The notes under the pieces: generated by a model | What the model saw: only the letters and a program-made list of their open reading frames with translations | Told to the model about the DNA's origin: nothing | Databases searched by the model: none | Assembly: GCA_019925095.2 (NCBI GenBank) | Contig: CM034402.1 | Span: 9,993,501-10,057,500, forward strand | Length of the DNA: 64,000 nucleotides | Source of the DNA: Dendrolimus kikuchii | Taxonomy: Eukaryota; Arthropoda; Insecta; Lepidoptera; Lasiocampidae | Reading direction: 5' to 3' | Translations under genes and position numbers: made by a program | In this document: piece by piece, positions 11,126 to 22,745 of the stretch | Layout of the letters: the number at the start of each line of letters is the position of its first letter | Numbering within the stretch: the stretch's first letter is position 1

Positions 11126-11794
11126 TAAACACTGTACTGTAGGGTGTACCTAAAACGTAGAATAAACATTGATTTTCAGTACATAACGTGGGGTACTGTT
11201 AGTTAGGCCTTGAAAAATTATAAACAAGTTTCTTGTGTTGTATTCCACACCCAAAAGTTAATAACAGTGGACGTTCGTTAACCTCTACGATATCCTTTTA
11301 AATATAATTATAACTATAATTATTTATTGAAATTTTAATATGATTATATATTAAATAATACTAATATTTAAGAAACGGGCTAAGGTGTTAGTATCCAGTC
11401 TTAATTCTAAGTCGAAATTTATACGTAATTTTTGGTGATAATAAAATTATATTATATATTTATTTTAATTATTCTAGGATCTATAGATTTGAGTTTGACC
11501 ATGACCACGTCTGATATTAAACGAACACATTAGTAATATAAAATGTATGATGTAGGATGGAGCAACCTGATAATTCCTAATTACCATTTAAAATAAATAG
11601 ATAGATACATATTATCTCGCATGTTCCCCATAGGGATAGGCAGAGATGATAGATAGATTTTCATTTGCAACGATCCCGACTAATAACTTCGCTTCAAGTA
11701 ATTTAATTAATCTCTTCTTACATACACGTTTATTTCAGATGCATTTTAACTGACCTTTCGCTTCCTGACCTGACATTTCTGCTATTTAATAAAA
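11126..11794. other. AT-rich stretch without recognised features
   Basis: Nothing recognised beyond AT-rich sequence and a GATAGATAGAT-type short run near 11600-11660. Confidence 0.4.
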
Positions 11795-11970
11795 CTACGC
11801 TTTAACGGGTTATTTATTTGATTTTTATTCCGACGTTTCGGCCACTTCTTGCGATAATCACGTTATTAAAAAGTGATCGATACGTAGGAATGACAATAAA
11901 ATAACAAACCGCACTTAAAACCGTTAGAACGTAGTTTAATTGTGTATTAGTCGTAAAAACTTAATTTTGC
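11795..11970. repeat. Dispersed repeat, related to 598-745
   Basis: TTCCGACGTTTCGGCCACTT, then GCACTTAAAACCGTTAGAAC and TATTAGTCGTAAAAACTT. It shares its later blocks with 598-745. The class is unknown; it lies just upstream of the Jockey-like RT relic. Confidence 0.5.
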
Positions 11971-12051
11971 TATTTGTATAAAATAATAGAATGATAAAAA
12001 CATAACACAATAAGAAATAAACTGCCAACAGCTGAAATCAGTTCAGGTCAG

Positions 12052-12570
12052 GTGTTGTCAAAGACTAACGAAATACGTGATCTAGGTATGTACCACGATA
12101 GCAAGCTAATGTTTGACATTCATATGAACAAAATAGTCAATAAAGCCCCTAAGTCTCTTGATTTCATTTTATCAATATCGAATTGCTTTAGTGTGATTAA
12201 AACGCTAAGAATTTTATACTGTAGCTATGTTAGAAGTCATTTAGAGTATGCATTTCATATATGGAACCCTCGCTATCATAAATATATTGACCGCATTGAT
12301 AGTGTGCAAAAGCACAGCTAAAGGAAAAAGATACATTACTCTAGTGATTCATATTTAGATCTTTGCAAAACGTTTCACCTTTTACCACTTAAAGACCGAC
12401 GAGATATTGCTGATTTTTTACTTCTTTTAAAAATTGTCTCCTCCGATATTGATTGTCCAGATCTTCTAAGCACGGTCCAATTTAGTATTGCAGCGAAGTC
12501 TTTACGATTTAAAATCAGTATTTCAGGAGTCAAGCGGTGTCTAAGCCTTAAATTTTTCAATAGTGACTAA
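12052..12570 (+). pseudogene. C-terminal RT fragment of a Jockey-like non-LTR retrotransposon
   Basis: One reading frame of about 172 codons, interrupted by a single TAA at 12319-12321, encodes the familiar RT/thumb C-terminus. It shows a RDLG-x5-DSKLMF motif, NKAPKSLDF, then LRILYCSYVRSHLEYAFHIW, then past the stop LPLKDRRDIADFLLLLK and a DCPDLL motif. These follow the order of the Jockey/BMC1-type LINE family. The frame ends at TAA 12568-12570 and is followed by an AT-rich tail. The 5' part of the LINE (endonuclease, main RT) is missing, so this is a dead 5'-truncated copy. The subfamily is uncertain. Confidence 0.85.
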
Positions 12571-13248
12571 GCACCTAGGTGCCTTTTTTACGTCTGCATG
12601 TTACTTTTACCCGCTAGCTTCTTCGTGAAAACCTGTCATTGGCTTTCTTTTGTTAATTATAGTTATCTAATCAAATGTATTAGTGGTAGGTTTTACACAA
12701 AGAAATTAAAAAAAATCTTTAATTAATATTTGCAATTTCCGAATTTAATCACTTGATTGTACGTAATTAGTTTGATTCGAATAAAATTTTGAAGACGCGA
12801 CGGTTCGACACAATTGTATTGTAAATACTCTCTCAAACATTCTAATTGAAAAAGTTTACAAAGTTTCTGCATCAATAGCCGAGTAATATTTATTGTTGAC
12901 AAGTTTTAATTAATGAGTTTGGAACTTTGAACTTCATGCTTTTAAAGCAAATGAAATAAAAGTCCGTGTGATTTTACAAATAGTATTTTTTATTAGAACA
13001 TTTTATTACCGTACTGATGGTAAATGAAAATAGCATATAGAAACTTGCGCATCTAGATAATCCTTGTGTGAAACTTGTCTTTCCGCCTTAGACAAGCATG
13101 TCGGATACACCTTTCATCTCTTCAATTAAGAAGTTTCAAGCTCGTCAGTGGGATAATTATAAGCTGAAATTTTAATTATGTTTAAATATAGTTTAAAATA
13201 TATTAAAAAGAGTGTAGTAAAATAAAACAGCCGGGTCTCACTTACAAT
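12571..13248. other. LINE 3' tail remnant grading into AT-rich sequence
   Basis: 12571-12760 is probably the 3' untranslated tail of the RT fragment and ends in A-rich sequence. Beyond it nothing is recognised. Confidence 0.4.
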
Positions 13249-13275
13249 ATTTATTTAGGGCTTTATTACAATACA

Positions 13276-13343
13276 CATACATACATACATACATACATAA
13301 CTTCACGCCAGTTCCCTTGCGGGGTAGGCACGAACAACAATAC
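13276..13343 (-). mobile_element. Scrap of RTE-like LINE 3' end
   Basis: The minus strand reads TACCCCGCAAGGGAACTGGC, the last codons of the RTE-like ORF, then the TGA stop and an ATGT microsatellite tail. This is the extreme 3' end only, the most strongly 5'-truncated of four copies. Confidence 0.75.
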
Positions 13344-13556
13344 AATACATTATTACAATAATTATAAGTAAATCTATCGTAGCCCTAGGAAACATATCGC
13401 GGCCCTAAACGTGTACATATTACTTATCTTAAAAGTATCCCGAGTCCTTCGATGCTCCGAATAGATTGCAGCACTCGCTGGTGACGGCAGCGGGTCGCGG
13501 CGGCAGTCGCTTCAGCGGCATAGGGCGGCTACAGCTGGGCTGCCGGCCGACGAAAA

Positions 13557-13700
13557 GGTTTTTTAATTTTTTATTTTTATTTTTATTACGGGAGTTCAGC
13601 AGACAGGCAGACGGCCCACTTGATGGAAAGCGGTTACCATCGCCTATGGACATTTGCAACACCAAAGGTGCTACAAATGCGCTGCTGCTCTCTTAAGGAA
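13557..13700 (-). mobile_element. Family A retroposon, A-tailed half, inserted in a GC-rich frame
   Basis: A long T/ATTTTT run, then TTCAGCAGACAGGCAGACGG to CTGCTCTCTTAAGG. It is 5'-truncated in element orientation. AAAGG on the left and GAAGG on the right may be the target duplication. It splits the frame described at 13249-13905. Confidence 0.75.
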
Positions 13701-14037
13701 GGTGAAGCAGAGCGGCACTCGCAGGACCCATAATAACCCTTGTAACTCGTTACGCCGTTCAAGGCGCGCGCAGGACGCTCAAGGTGTCGGCAGGATATAT
13801 AGCCAGCATGTTAGCCTAGCGACACACCTGCGGAACACACCGCATGGAAAGTTCAGCGTCCGAAGATCTGAAGTGCGCGGAATTTCCGCTTATGTGTCAT
13901 AGGTAACTTAAAAAACATTGTGACCACGTTGTGCAGGTATGTCGCTATAGTAAGTCTATACATATATAATTGCCAGACCACAATGACTGACATATCAACG
14001 CACAGTCCAAGCTACTGAGACTAAGATCATAAAAAAA

Positions 14038-14040
<3 letters not shown>

Positions 14041-14068
<28 letters not shown>

Positions 14069-14440
14069 ACTTCACGCCAGTTCCCTTGCGGGGTAGGCAC
14101 GAACAACAGAGCGCCATTTAGGCTTATTTTTACACACCTCATTTGCTTCTTTGACATTCATAACTCTTGTCATGCATGCTCGTCTGTTCTTAAGGCTCCT
14201 GACATCACCTTCTGCTAGTACACGATCAATTTGATCATGGAAGGTGTGTCGTGGCCTTCCACAACTTCTGCATCCATCCACTTTTGCATTGTATATCTGC
14301 TTAGTCATTCTTTCATCATGCATTCTTTCCACATGCCCGAACCACCGGAGCATTCCTTTCCTTACCTTCACCCCGACACTCTCTTTCAGACCAAAAAATT
14401 CATACAGGTTATTTCTATACTGTAGGTGCGGTAGTAAGAA
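14041..14440 (-). pseudogene. RTE-like LINE, C-terminal ORF fragment with ATGT tail
   Basis: The minus frame (stop TGA at 14072-14074) contains MLRWFGHVERM near its start, a CGRPRHTFHDQIDRVL segment and the ending VVRAYPARELA. These are typical of the end of RTE/BovB-type and related insect LINE polyproteins. The frame stays open upstream to about 14440 (NNLYEFFGLKESVGV). The element ends in TATG repeats just past the stop. Endonuclease and main RT are absent. Related fragments lie at 13276, 27246 and 63786. Confidence 0.85.
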
Positions 14441-14560
14441 AGCATTTTTGAAAATTCAACCTCTAAGGTGGTGAAAAAGGGAATGTAAGTTTGCTCAAAC
14501 TACGAGTATTTTTAATCTATGTAAGCGACGCCACGAGCAACAGCTAGTAAATAAGTAATG
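14441..14560 (+). repeat. Tail of another dispersed repeat
   Basis: AAAATTCAACCTCTAAGGTG, GGGAATGTAAGTTTG and a final GACGCCACGAGCAACAGCTAG. This is the common end of lepidopteran Helitron-like repeats (CTAG end). The RTE fragment seems to have landed in it. Confidence 0.45.
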
Positions 14561-16291
14561 AGGAAGTCAAGTCCTCTATTACACAATATAACGCTTTGAG
14601 TTATGATTGCATTCCATAACAGTTCTTTATGTGGACGTTAAAACAATTTATGGACACTTAGAGGTACCTAACGAAGCATTGTCCTGGCAATTAAACTGGT
14701 GAAAGGGTATCGACTAATCAATTTTATTACCGTACTGTCAAGCCTTTGAAAAACTTCTCAACAGTTGCAAACAAAAGAAAATTAACGTCTAACTTAAAAG
14801 TTTCCTAATTGAAATGAGATTTTCTCGTTGTTTCAGTTACTACCTAACGATTCGCTTTTAGCCGACGTATAAATTATAAAACTAGTCCAAAAGCTGTTGA
14901 TATACTATAAATATTCGGGAATTTTTATTCCTGCAATTTTTAGGAAAAATATTAATACGCGAGGCCGCACACAATGTCTAGTTGTCTGACAACAATTGTG
15001 GTGACATATATGAAGGACGAATATAACCACTATAGTCAAATATCTATCTTTTAACAACAAAACTAATGCTGCAATAGATATACTATATTTCGGAACTATG
15101 TTTACAAAGAAATGAACACTTGAAAACTACCGAAGAGATTTAAACAGGAGTATTTTTGGATAAAAGAACAATAAATCGAGCTCAGCAGTGGGACCTTATA
15201 GGTTTATATAAGAACTTTACGATAATATATCTGACGTGTTAGAGCCATGCTGGGATTCTACGTATTAGCGACGGTAAACATTGTCCATTAGGATTGATCG
15301 TCTGCCTATTTGTAAGCTTCAGCTAATATTTTATTTATTTATTTATTTACATGCATTAAATGTAGTTTACAATAAAGTAGGAATAGTTTTAATACAAGTA
15401 GAGTTACTACTTTATATACATACATACATACAAGGCATACATGTAAAGTCTTATAGACTAAATTCAGTTTGCAAAAACGTGTGGAATTTTATGGGAAAAC
15501 ATATTTATGTGGTATTAATAAGATAAGATTTTAGAAGTGTTACTTTATGGTTGTGGTCACGTAAATGTTGCGCGCGTGTAGCTTCGATGTGCGGCCAGCG
15601 CGACGAAACCAATCATGAGAAAGGTCCCAGAAATATTTTTCTATTAGGTCTCAGCCCGTTCATGTTTTCACTATTCTAATATTTACATTGGATTTTCTAT
15701 ATCATTTCATTTACTTTAGTTGCAACTAAAATTAACGTTTATTAATCTTTCTGCTAAGAGTGTAATGTGGGTCCTACTTCGATTTTTTTTATCAGTAATA
15801 TTACGAAGCTGCAAGTTTGATCTTAAAATTGTTATTCTTGTGTCAATTGCTGCTTGAAATATTAATATGGCATTTATTTCGAAAATTTTATTTCTTCTAT
15901 AATGTATACAGTAGGGCAATAATTTTACACAAATTAGTTATCCTATTAATTAATTTATTAGTTATCCTATTTATATCGCGAATTATGCTCCATTACCATT
16001 TGTTCCTTATATTACTAGTATGTACTGTTTGTAATATGCCCTAATAAGTAATGTAACTCTAGATATTAGCACGTAATATACACCATACATTGTCAAGGTG
16101 TCTAGAGGGTCAGTGTTAGTAGTATGAGTTCTACTTTAATTTGATGAGTTCTACTCTACTTTAATTATCTTAGTAAATAAGTACAAGTGCCTAATCCTTT
16201 GTTTTGACATTCTAGAATATTGGTTAATCAAAATTAAAAGAAGAACTACTACTTTAAAGTCTGAGAACATTCACCTACATACTTCAATTTT
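14561..16291. other. AT-rich region with small repeat scraps
   Basis: Contains a SINE family 2 tail scrap (GAGCTCAGCAGTGGGACCTT near 15178-15212), a TTTA run at 15333-15350, a TACA run near 15416-15432 and a GC-richer patch at 15560-15605. No gene recognised. Confidence 0.4.
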
Positions 16292-16470
16292 TTTATTGTG
16301 AAAGTACAGCAAGTTCACTGTTGGCAAGCGGTTACCGTCGTCTATGTACATCTGCAGCATGAAAGGTGTTACCAATGCGCTGCCGACCTCGAAGAAATTC
16401 TATAACACTTTTTTTGAAAATCCTCATCTAGTAGCGTTGTGAGACTATCTCAGCTGGGAGTTCATCCTAA
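16292..16470 (-). mobile_element. Family B retroposon-like repeat, partial
   Basis: TTTTTTTATTGTGAAAGTAC, CAAGCGGTTACCGTCGTCTA, TGCAGCATGAAAGGTGTTAC and GACCTCGAAGAAATT. The head matches family A but the continuation is B-type (compare 44395-44530). Confidence 0.6.
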
Positions 16471-16687
16471 ATCTTTAAGTTGCGTAGGTGAAACGATCTA
16501 GAGAACCGTTGCGTAGATGAGAGAAGCGGCTAGTGGCTTTAGGAAGATGGTACACCCAGCCAATGGCGAGCTGTGCGGTGGTAGAAAGAAGACGAAGGAA
16601 CCATTCTGAACAGTTGCTTGGAATACTTCCCATTATACAGACGATAGAATACGCAAATCTGTAATAACAATAGTACATTATGGTACT

Positions 16688-17225
16688 AGTGTGTAACATT
16701 GGTGATTACCACCGAGGCGCCATTGAGACTCGAGCCGTAGGCGAGGGTCTTAAGAGAGCCGAGGACGGTAATCATCAATACACACGTGTATCATACGACG
16801 TTTTTCAACACACTTGTGAATAAAATAACAACAAAAACTCATTTTATTTAGTAGATAAAAAGAAGTTATATATGAGTGAAAGTTTTATTTATTAAACACG
16901 TACGAGTTAAAATTATCTATTTAAATAAGAAGTTGCATGAAATGAGCAAGCAATATGAACTTTAATTTATTTGTTCTATAGAACACGATCTTTTTTTTTG
17001 AATAAAAACTTTTTTAAGAACAAAGCAACTCAACCAATAAAATTTAAAAAAAAATCTATAACTCACTAGTGAGTTATAGATTTTTTTTTAAAATTTTATG
17101 TTGTGTTTTATGTTTTTTTAAAATTTAATGTTTTTTACTCACAGTTTGATAATGGGTGTCATTGTGTGCCTAATTCCGGTGACCACAGAGCCACTTTATG
17201 AGCAAGTGTGTTGAAAAATACTTTA
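16688..17225. mobile_element. Foldback element with a perfect central palindrome
   Basis: Three nested inverted repeats are visible. GTGTGTAACATTGGTGATTA (16689) pairs with the inverse near 16770. TTTTTCAACACACTTG (16801) pairs with CAAGTGTGTTGAAAAA near 17202. The central TCTATAACTCAC/GTGAGTTATAGA palindrome, with A/T runs, spans about 17036-17101. No ORF and no transposase. It is probably a non-autonomous foldback or MITE-type element. Confidence 0.65.
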
Positions 17226-17680
17226 TTACATAGCGTGTAAAAGTAATAATATAATATTAATAGGGAGGAGGTATTATTAACGAGAGTTGTCGTCAATACG
17301 TCCGGGGGCAATAAATGGCCTCTATATTTCTCGACGTTAGCAATGAATCCAATTATCGGGACCTACCGAGTCGACATGTTAAATGGGAGACCATTGCTCC
17401 TCACCGTTCTCTGTCTTGGCTCTCAATAATGTCACGATCATTATATCTTACAAGGTTTGTGCTGTGATGTTCTTAATGATAAATTCGATAGACAGTGTTC
17501 GATTTCTACGTTTATCTTTAAGGATCCATAGGTAATATCTAAAAAATGGAACTCTTTAAGAAACATATTTGTCCATCTGGTCATGTGTATGTGTATCACA
17601 GCTACTTCACTCGTAAACTTTTGGGTCTATAATGATTGGTAGAAAAATGTTTTGTAGAGAAGAGGTATGTTACTATATAT
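17226..17680. other. Unassigned, moderately GC-rich at 17280-17420
   Basis: No repeat partner in this window and no open frame with recognisable motifs. Confidence 0.35.
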
Positions 17681-17925
17681 ATTTTTTATTTTTTTATTGC
17701 AGGAGTTCAGCAGACAGGCAGACGGCTCACTGGATGGAAAGCGGTTACCATCGCCTATGGACATTTGCAACACCAAAGGTGCTACAAATGCGCTGCTGTT
17801 CTCTAGTGAGTCTGGAACCTGGTCACTAATGCCGGAACACAACTCAAAGTTGTTATGGCGGCATACTCTAGACCAGGGGTGGTAGCCATCCAGTCGGGCA
17901 AATGCCCTACCACCTGGCTATATTA
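17681..17925 (-). mobile_element. Family A retroposon, partial
   Basis: T-run, TTCAGCAGACAGGCAGACGG, then colinear through CTAGACCAGGGGTGGTAGCC and CCCTACCACCTGGCT, where it stops. The last 80 bp or so of the full unit (5' end in element orientation) are missing. Confidence 0.8.
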
Positions 17926-19027
17926 TGGTATAAGGAAATCACAGACTTAAAAAACTTGGCTAAGTATGTTGAATGATGTCAGATAGATATGTAAATGACA
18001 AATGCAAAGTTTTTGTAATTTGGCTGCCGAAACTAGAAATACATTTAATAAAAAATACACTGTGTCTCAAAAACCACTAAACTTAAAAACTATTTTTTAA
18101 AAGCTCAGTAATCTTAATTTTTCAAAAATTTCTACTTTAGAGATCAAAACTTAGAGGAAAGAAAAGTTAGAGGGCGACACAAGAACAAATTTTTCGATTT
18201 TGTAAGCGATTTTTTGAGTATTGTATAAAAATTCTCCAAAAGCCTACGGACAATAAATTGCCACTCAAATACACACGCACGCAGGGACTTTCCTTGTGTT
18301 TCTTAGATGCATAAAATCATTATAAAGCCTTATATAAGCTGATTAAGCTGCACCTTCTTGCCAAATTTCATCCATATAGACCCAGCAGTTTCTGAGATAA
18401 ATGAGCGGATAAACGTGCATAAATAATGCCATGGCGAAATTGAACTTAGCATGGAACCCTAAAAGTATATTCGATACGACGTTTGTATATAATGAAATTA
18501 TCGATGCTCTTCCACTTTGATTTAAGGTTTCCAGCCCAGAGAACTGGATCTGATGCGACACTGAATTCTATGCTCTTGACATTTAGAGTCGTCATAAATA
18601 AGATCCGGAAAAGTGGGACCATTTTCGACGATTGGTGCTTTAACCGAGTTTTATAGTTTCCGATGTCCTATCGATACTTTATTTGTAAAGGTATCATCAA
18701 AAGGGAAAAGAAAATTGAACAGGTATTAATGTGAGATTGTTTTTACACTTTTTGCAATAAAAATAGTGTTATGATTTCAATTTTATTGGATGTGTTTGTA
18801 TGTGTGAGATTTTTTCAATGCTCACTTTTAAATAGCTGAACTTCTTCGAATATAATAATTTTTTTTGGAGAAGCCAAAAAATAGACGCTTTACCATTAAG
18901 TAAATGTCGAGGTACTATTACTCGTCTCCATACACCTAGTGCGAAGTATAAAAAGAACTATAAGTCTTTTGAGTAAATATATAGTGTATATTGAAAAACT
19001 GTATGACTAAGTAATGTGTCAATGAAC
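17926..19027. other. AT-rich region with one dispersed-repeat scrap
   Basis: 18340-18430 has TTGCCAAATTTCATCCATAT and GCAGTTTCTGAGATAAATGA, the conserved body block of many lepidopteran Helitron-like repeats. Termini are not visible. The rest is unassigned. Confidence 0.4.
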
Positions 19028-19031
19028 ATAT

Positions 19032-19505
19032 TGTTACGACCTACAAGCCGACAAAAGTGGATTCACATCTGCATACCGTAAAAACACACTTTATTACCTT
19101 TCGGCATTTTGACTTCTTTTGTTTACTCTGTGTTTAAAATTTGTGATTAGAAAACAGCCCATTGTGTATTGTCATCTTTTATGGCAGCCATTAGCCAGGT
19201 GTATCGGACTGATTCTAAGATATTCGGGCCACGCGGTCGGGCAGACATATTGTATCTGTGTAGTATAAAGCAATGGCACAATGGAAAGATCGGCAGTCAA
19301 GCGATAACCACGAGCGAAGCAAGACTTGTGTACATTCGGTAATCTATTTAGTGAAGGACTTTGCGCGTGTTATTGAATCGTGCATTACATTTGGACTGGT
19401 TGTGTTAAGTTATATTTGTACCTGTGTTATACGTGTTTGTATACTTCTAATAAACTCTATAATAATTCCAACGGCATTTTAATTCGAGTCCTGCAACTCG
19501 TAACA
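19032..19505 (+). mobile_element. Solo LTR with 4-bp TSD
   Basis: 474 bp starting TGTTACGAC and ending CTCGTAACA, with 5'-TG...CA-3' termini and a matching terminal inverted TGTTACGA. ATAT flanks both sides (19028-19031, 19506-19509). A TAATAAACTC poly(A)-type signal near 19449 and AATTCCAACGGCATTTTAA lie in the expected U5 position. No internal region remains, so this is what LTR-LTR recombination leaves. Probably Gypsy-type, judged by the 4-bp duplication. Confidence 0.8.
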
Positions 19506-19604
19506 ATATTCTTAGATTTAACTAGTTTTCACCGTGGCCGTACCGTGGTACAAACTCTAGTAGGTAGCTCGATTTTACATACATAAAACTTAATTAGGAA
19601 TTTA

Positions 19605-19782
19605 TATATCGCGAGCGAAGCCGCGGTCAAGGCTAGACATAAACCTTTCTTGAAAAATTATCTAACTGATGGTGAAAACCGTATAAAAACTGTTGCGTGG
19701 TTTAGGAGGAGTTAACGGTTATACAGAGAGACAGACAGACAGATTCGGAAAGCGTCTTTCTTTTATACTATGTAAAGATTTA
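19605..19782. repeat. Helitron-like repeat fragments
   Basis: CGCGAGCGAAGCCGCGGTCA ends at CTAG 19633-19636, typical of Helitron-like 3' ends. The next block, with AAAACTGTTGCGTGGTTT, ACAGACAGACAGA and TTTTATACTATGT, is the other end of a common lepidopteran element. Boundaries are not exact. Confidence 0.5.
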
Positions 19783-20435
19783 ATATAGAATATTCATTAA
19801 CTTCTATATATAGACTAGATTGTAATGTTAATGATGTATCGCATCTTTTGCTAGTTCTACATACTTATATAAAAAAAAAACTTTTAGAATGGCATACTGA
19901 TAAATAGTTGATGGATATAGTACGGCTGGAATCACTGTGCTGGGATGATATTGCTTACCTAAAATCTTAACTTTATGTTGTTGTTTACTGAAATCGAGGT
20001 CCAAACCCTATTAGGCTTCTATTACACGAAACTTAAAACTTAGCAATATATATATTATGTTTGGTACCTATATAATTCATATATTTTTCACATTTTTAAA
20101 ATCGGATCATTTTCGATTAAACGATATTTCCGGATCGTCTCTTCTACGAAATACTTAATTGTAAGGGGAATGACATGCACTTTACCGATAAACACAAAGC
20201 TGAAAAATAAATCATTACCCTGCATATTTCATCCCAAAATTCATTGTGTTTATTAAATGCTTATAATTCGTGATGTTTGTTGTTAGCAATTTGATTCATA
20301 TTATTTGTGAGCGATGTTTACGCTAGATACTCAAAGTAGGTCGTCGCGTAAACATTACTGTTCAGTGAACTGTAGATTTGATGGGTGCCAGGTATGCTTT
20401 GTTGTATTTTTTTAATATAAGACGAAATATTGAGT
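19783..20435. other. AT-rich stretch without recognised features
   Basis: Nothing recognised. It may contain the decayed upstream part of the RT relic that follows. Confidence 0.4.
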
Positions 20436-20877
20436 TATAATAACGACGACCTTAGAGAAGATGCAGATTTAGAGAGAGAGTGCAGGGCATTGTCAGTCCG
20501 GACAAAGATGGTTGCTCGGAGGTTCGCTGGATGCACGGACGTAGTAAAAATTACATTATTTAAAGCCTATTGTACATACGTAATCGGCGAGTTTGTGGTT
20601 CGTGTTTGCTTAACAGTCTTATAATGCCCTACGTGTACAATATAATAATGCCTTCAGGGCATTGTTGCAGCTCCCGTGTTTCTGCAGTGCATCTGGGATG
20701 TTTGTGGCTTCACAAAAGGGTTTAATGCCATCTGGCGAAAGAAAACAGCCACCCTACTTAGCAGAGTGCGCAGGAGCAGCAACAGCATCCTGAAAGTAAT
20801 AGCTAATAAACACGATAGTCCTCTGATGTTGGCACTCATGAAGAGGACCAGAGAGTCATTTTCTATAAATTACTAAC
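20436..20877 (+). pseudogene. Decayed C-terminal RT of a non-LTR retrotransposon
   Basis: Consecutive frames read DDLREDADLERECRALSVR, TKMVARRFAGCTDVVKITLF, then after a shift near 20600 SYNALRVQYNNAFRALLQLP and CFCSASGMF. After another shift near 20700 comes FNAIWRKKTATLLSRVRRSS followed by SILKVIANKHDSPLM. This series is the standard C-terminus of an abundant lepidopteran LINE family, probably CR1/L2-like. At least two frameshifts make it non-functional. The upstream catalytic RT is absent or unrecognisable. Confidence 0.8.
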
Positions 20878-21857
20878 ACATATGCTTAAGTTCTACTTTA
20901 TTATTCTGGTCTATCTTATTCTATTTCTGTATTTGAAATTAGTTGTCTGTATATTGAATTAAATAATATAATTATTTAGCTCCGACCTCCTAAAATTATA
21001 TGTTTTGAAGCCTCCATGATATTGAAATAGAACACATGACACTGGAATATGTCAAAACAGAACCAAAAAGAAAATTGTAAATAAAATTGCTGTTTTGGTA
21101 CCTAGAATTTCCATAACGCCTTTAATCCAATTAGGAGCCTCACGAGACAAACTTTCATTTCAGTTTCAATTCGATAAAAAAACAATTTTCACTTAAATTT
21201 CTAATTATTATTATATCCATAGAAAGGCTTCAAGGACAAGTATATTTGTTCCCATAAATTTATACTCGATAAACAAATATATTTGACCTTTACCAGAGTA
21301 AAACCTACACATAATTTCCTGTAATATAATGCATAATTCACATTTGATGTAGGAAGAAAATTAATGTCCAATCCTCCAAACAAGGGTGCAACATCAAAGA
21401 AACTTTTGACGAGGGTCAATTTTAATAGCATAAGCATAATTAAGAATCAGAAACATAGAAGCTAATAAATTTTGAAATAGGTTATTTGACAGTTAAGTTA
21501 CAAACTCTCTTTGATGATGGCCTCCATTAATGTTCAGCATCGCTTCGACTAAATTTCTTTTTTTTTTAACTTATTTTCAATAAAAAAGTTACAAGATCAT
21601 ACAAACAATTACATTGCCAAACTGCAGCGCAGTTTGTCGGCAGCGTTCTCGTGGATCGCATTAAATTATACCTTATAACTTCTGTTTTATATACTGAAGT
21701 ACTTGTTTTTTAAATGTAAATTATAATATAAATTAATTGAAATTATTGGATTAACCAATTTTAGTATTGAGTCTTGTTTTCATTACCACCGTTATCTAAA
21801 GTACATATACACCAAATCTATTGTGAATTCGTTTAAAACGTACCATACGTACCATCA
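20878..21857. other. AT-rich stretch without recognised features
   Basis: No repeat partner in this window. The 78-codon minus ORF (21201-21437) has no recognised motif. Confidence 0.4.
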
Positions 21858-21880
21858 TACACACACACACACTCACACAT

Positions 21881-21963
<83 letters not shown>
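21858..21963. repeat. Compound microsatellite (AC)n-(TA)n-(TG)n
   Basis: CA repeats with one interruption, about 22 TA units, then TG repeats. The whole is nearly self-complementary and could form a long cruciform or Z-DNA-prone hairpin. ORFs over it are translated microsatellite. Confidence 0.95.
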
Positions 21964-21965
<2 letters not shown>

Positions 21966-22599
21966 TATATACTTACATATATATATACAAGTATATAAAA
22001 CAAGCAATAGTCAAGGACACAATGCTAAATAATGCTTACGTATTACATTACATTACATACATTTTACATTACATGTCTGGATTTTCCGTTAGCATATCTT
22101 TGGGTATCTCATTATATATCTTAGGATACCCATCTCCTGGTCCGTAGCCTGTAATGTGATTGACTTATAATGTCGTAAATAACCCACCAAATTTCACAGA
22201 TGGCTAACGGAAAGCCCGGATAGATATCAGACGTCACTAAGATGCCAACTGAAGCCGCTGAGAGTCATTGTCGGAAAGGCAACTTATGACTTCAATCAAC
22301 CAAAGACCAACGGGTTGTTGTCCGTTGAGTAAAAGCATAATAATGAGGAAAACCTCGAAGCCTCTACCTCTCCTAAGAAGGAAATTACCAGGCGGAGGAA
22401 GAAGACCCGGAACTGAACACAATCTTTTCGATTTAGTATGAGTGTAGTAATTTAGCGTAGTAGTTCTAAGAAGTGAAGTTACTACTTTTGTCATGATATT
22501 TAAAAAGCACACATTACGCGGTAATACGATAAAACAACGCACAGCTAGGTGAAAGGGTATCTTGACTGAATAACTAACCACTCCTCATCGAATTTCTGC
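21964..22599. other. Unassigned; inverted repeat at 22077-22222
   Basis: GGATTTTCCGTTAGCATAT near 22079 is inverted as ATGGCTAACGGAAAGCCCGG near 22200, a possible small TIR element. Downstream, up to 22599, is moderately GC-rich with a 114-codon minus ORF (22237-22581) lacking any motif. Confidence 0.35.
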
Positions 22600-22745
22600 C
22601 TTCAGCGGCTAGATGCCAGTACCCTCTTCCTTTCGAGGCCAGCAGCACGTTGGCAACATCTTTGGTATTGCAAATGTGGCGATGGTATCGCCAGATATAC
22701 TACCTTCTATGATGTGGTCACCTTGTCTGCTGTACTCATGTAATA
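22600..22745 (+). mobile_element. Diverged A/B-family retroposon, A-tailed half
   Basis: CCAGCAGCACGTTGGCAACA, TTTGGTATTGCAAATGTGGC and CTGCTGTACTCATGTAATAA keep the order of the A/B shared half and its AATAAAAAA tail. Too diverged to choose between A and B. Confidence 0.55.

Larger units (their letters stand above)
13249..13905 (-). pseudogene. GC-rich unrecognised open frame split by an A retroposon
   Basis: On the minus strand a frame ends at TAA 13429-13431 and contains LPPRPAAV and CCNLFGASKDSGYF-type sequence. It continues in the same GC-rich composition on the other side of the A copy (13698-13905), where GPASAALLHL reads into it. Downstream on the minus strand lie a short untranslated stretch holding an RTE scrap and then AATAAA at 13262-13267. 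This looks like the 3' end of a transcribed unit. I do not recognise the protein. It could be a host terminal exon or an old transposon. Composition is clearly unlike its neighbours. Confidence 0.4.

Noticed and set aside
14041..14068. CRISPR-like or satellite array
   Set aside because: Simple TACA/TATG tail of an RTE-like LINE, without spacers.
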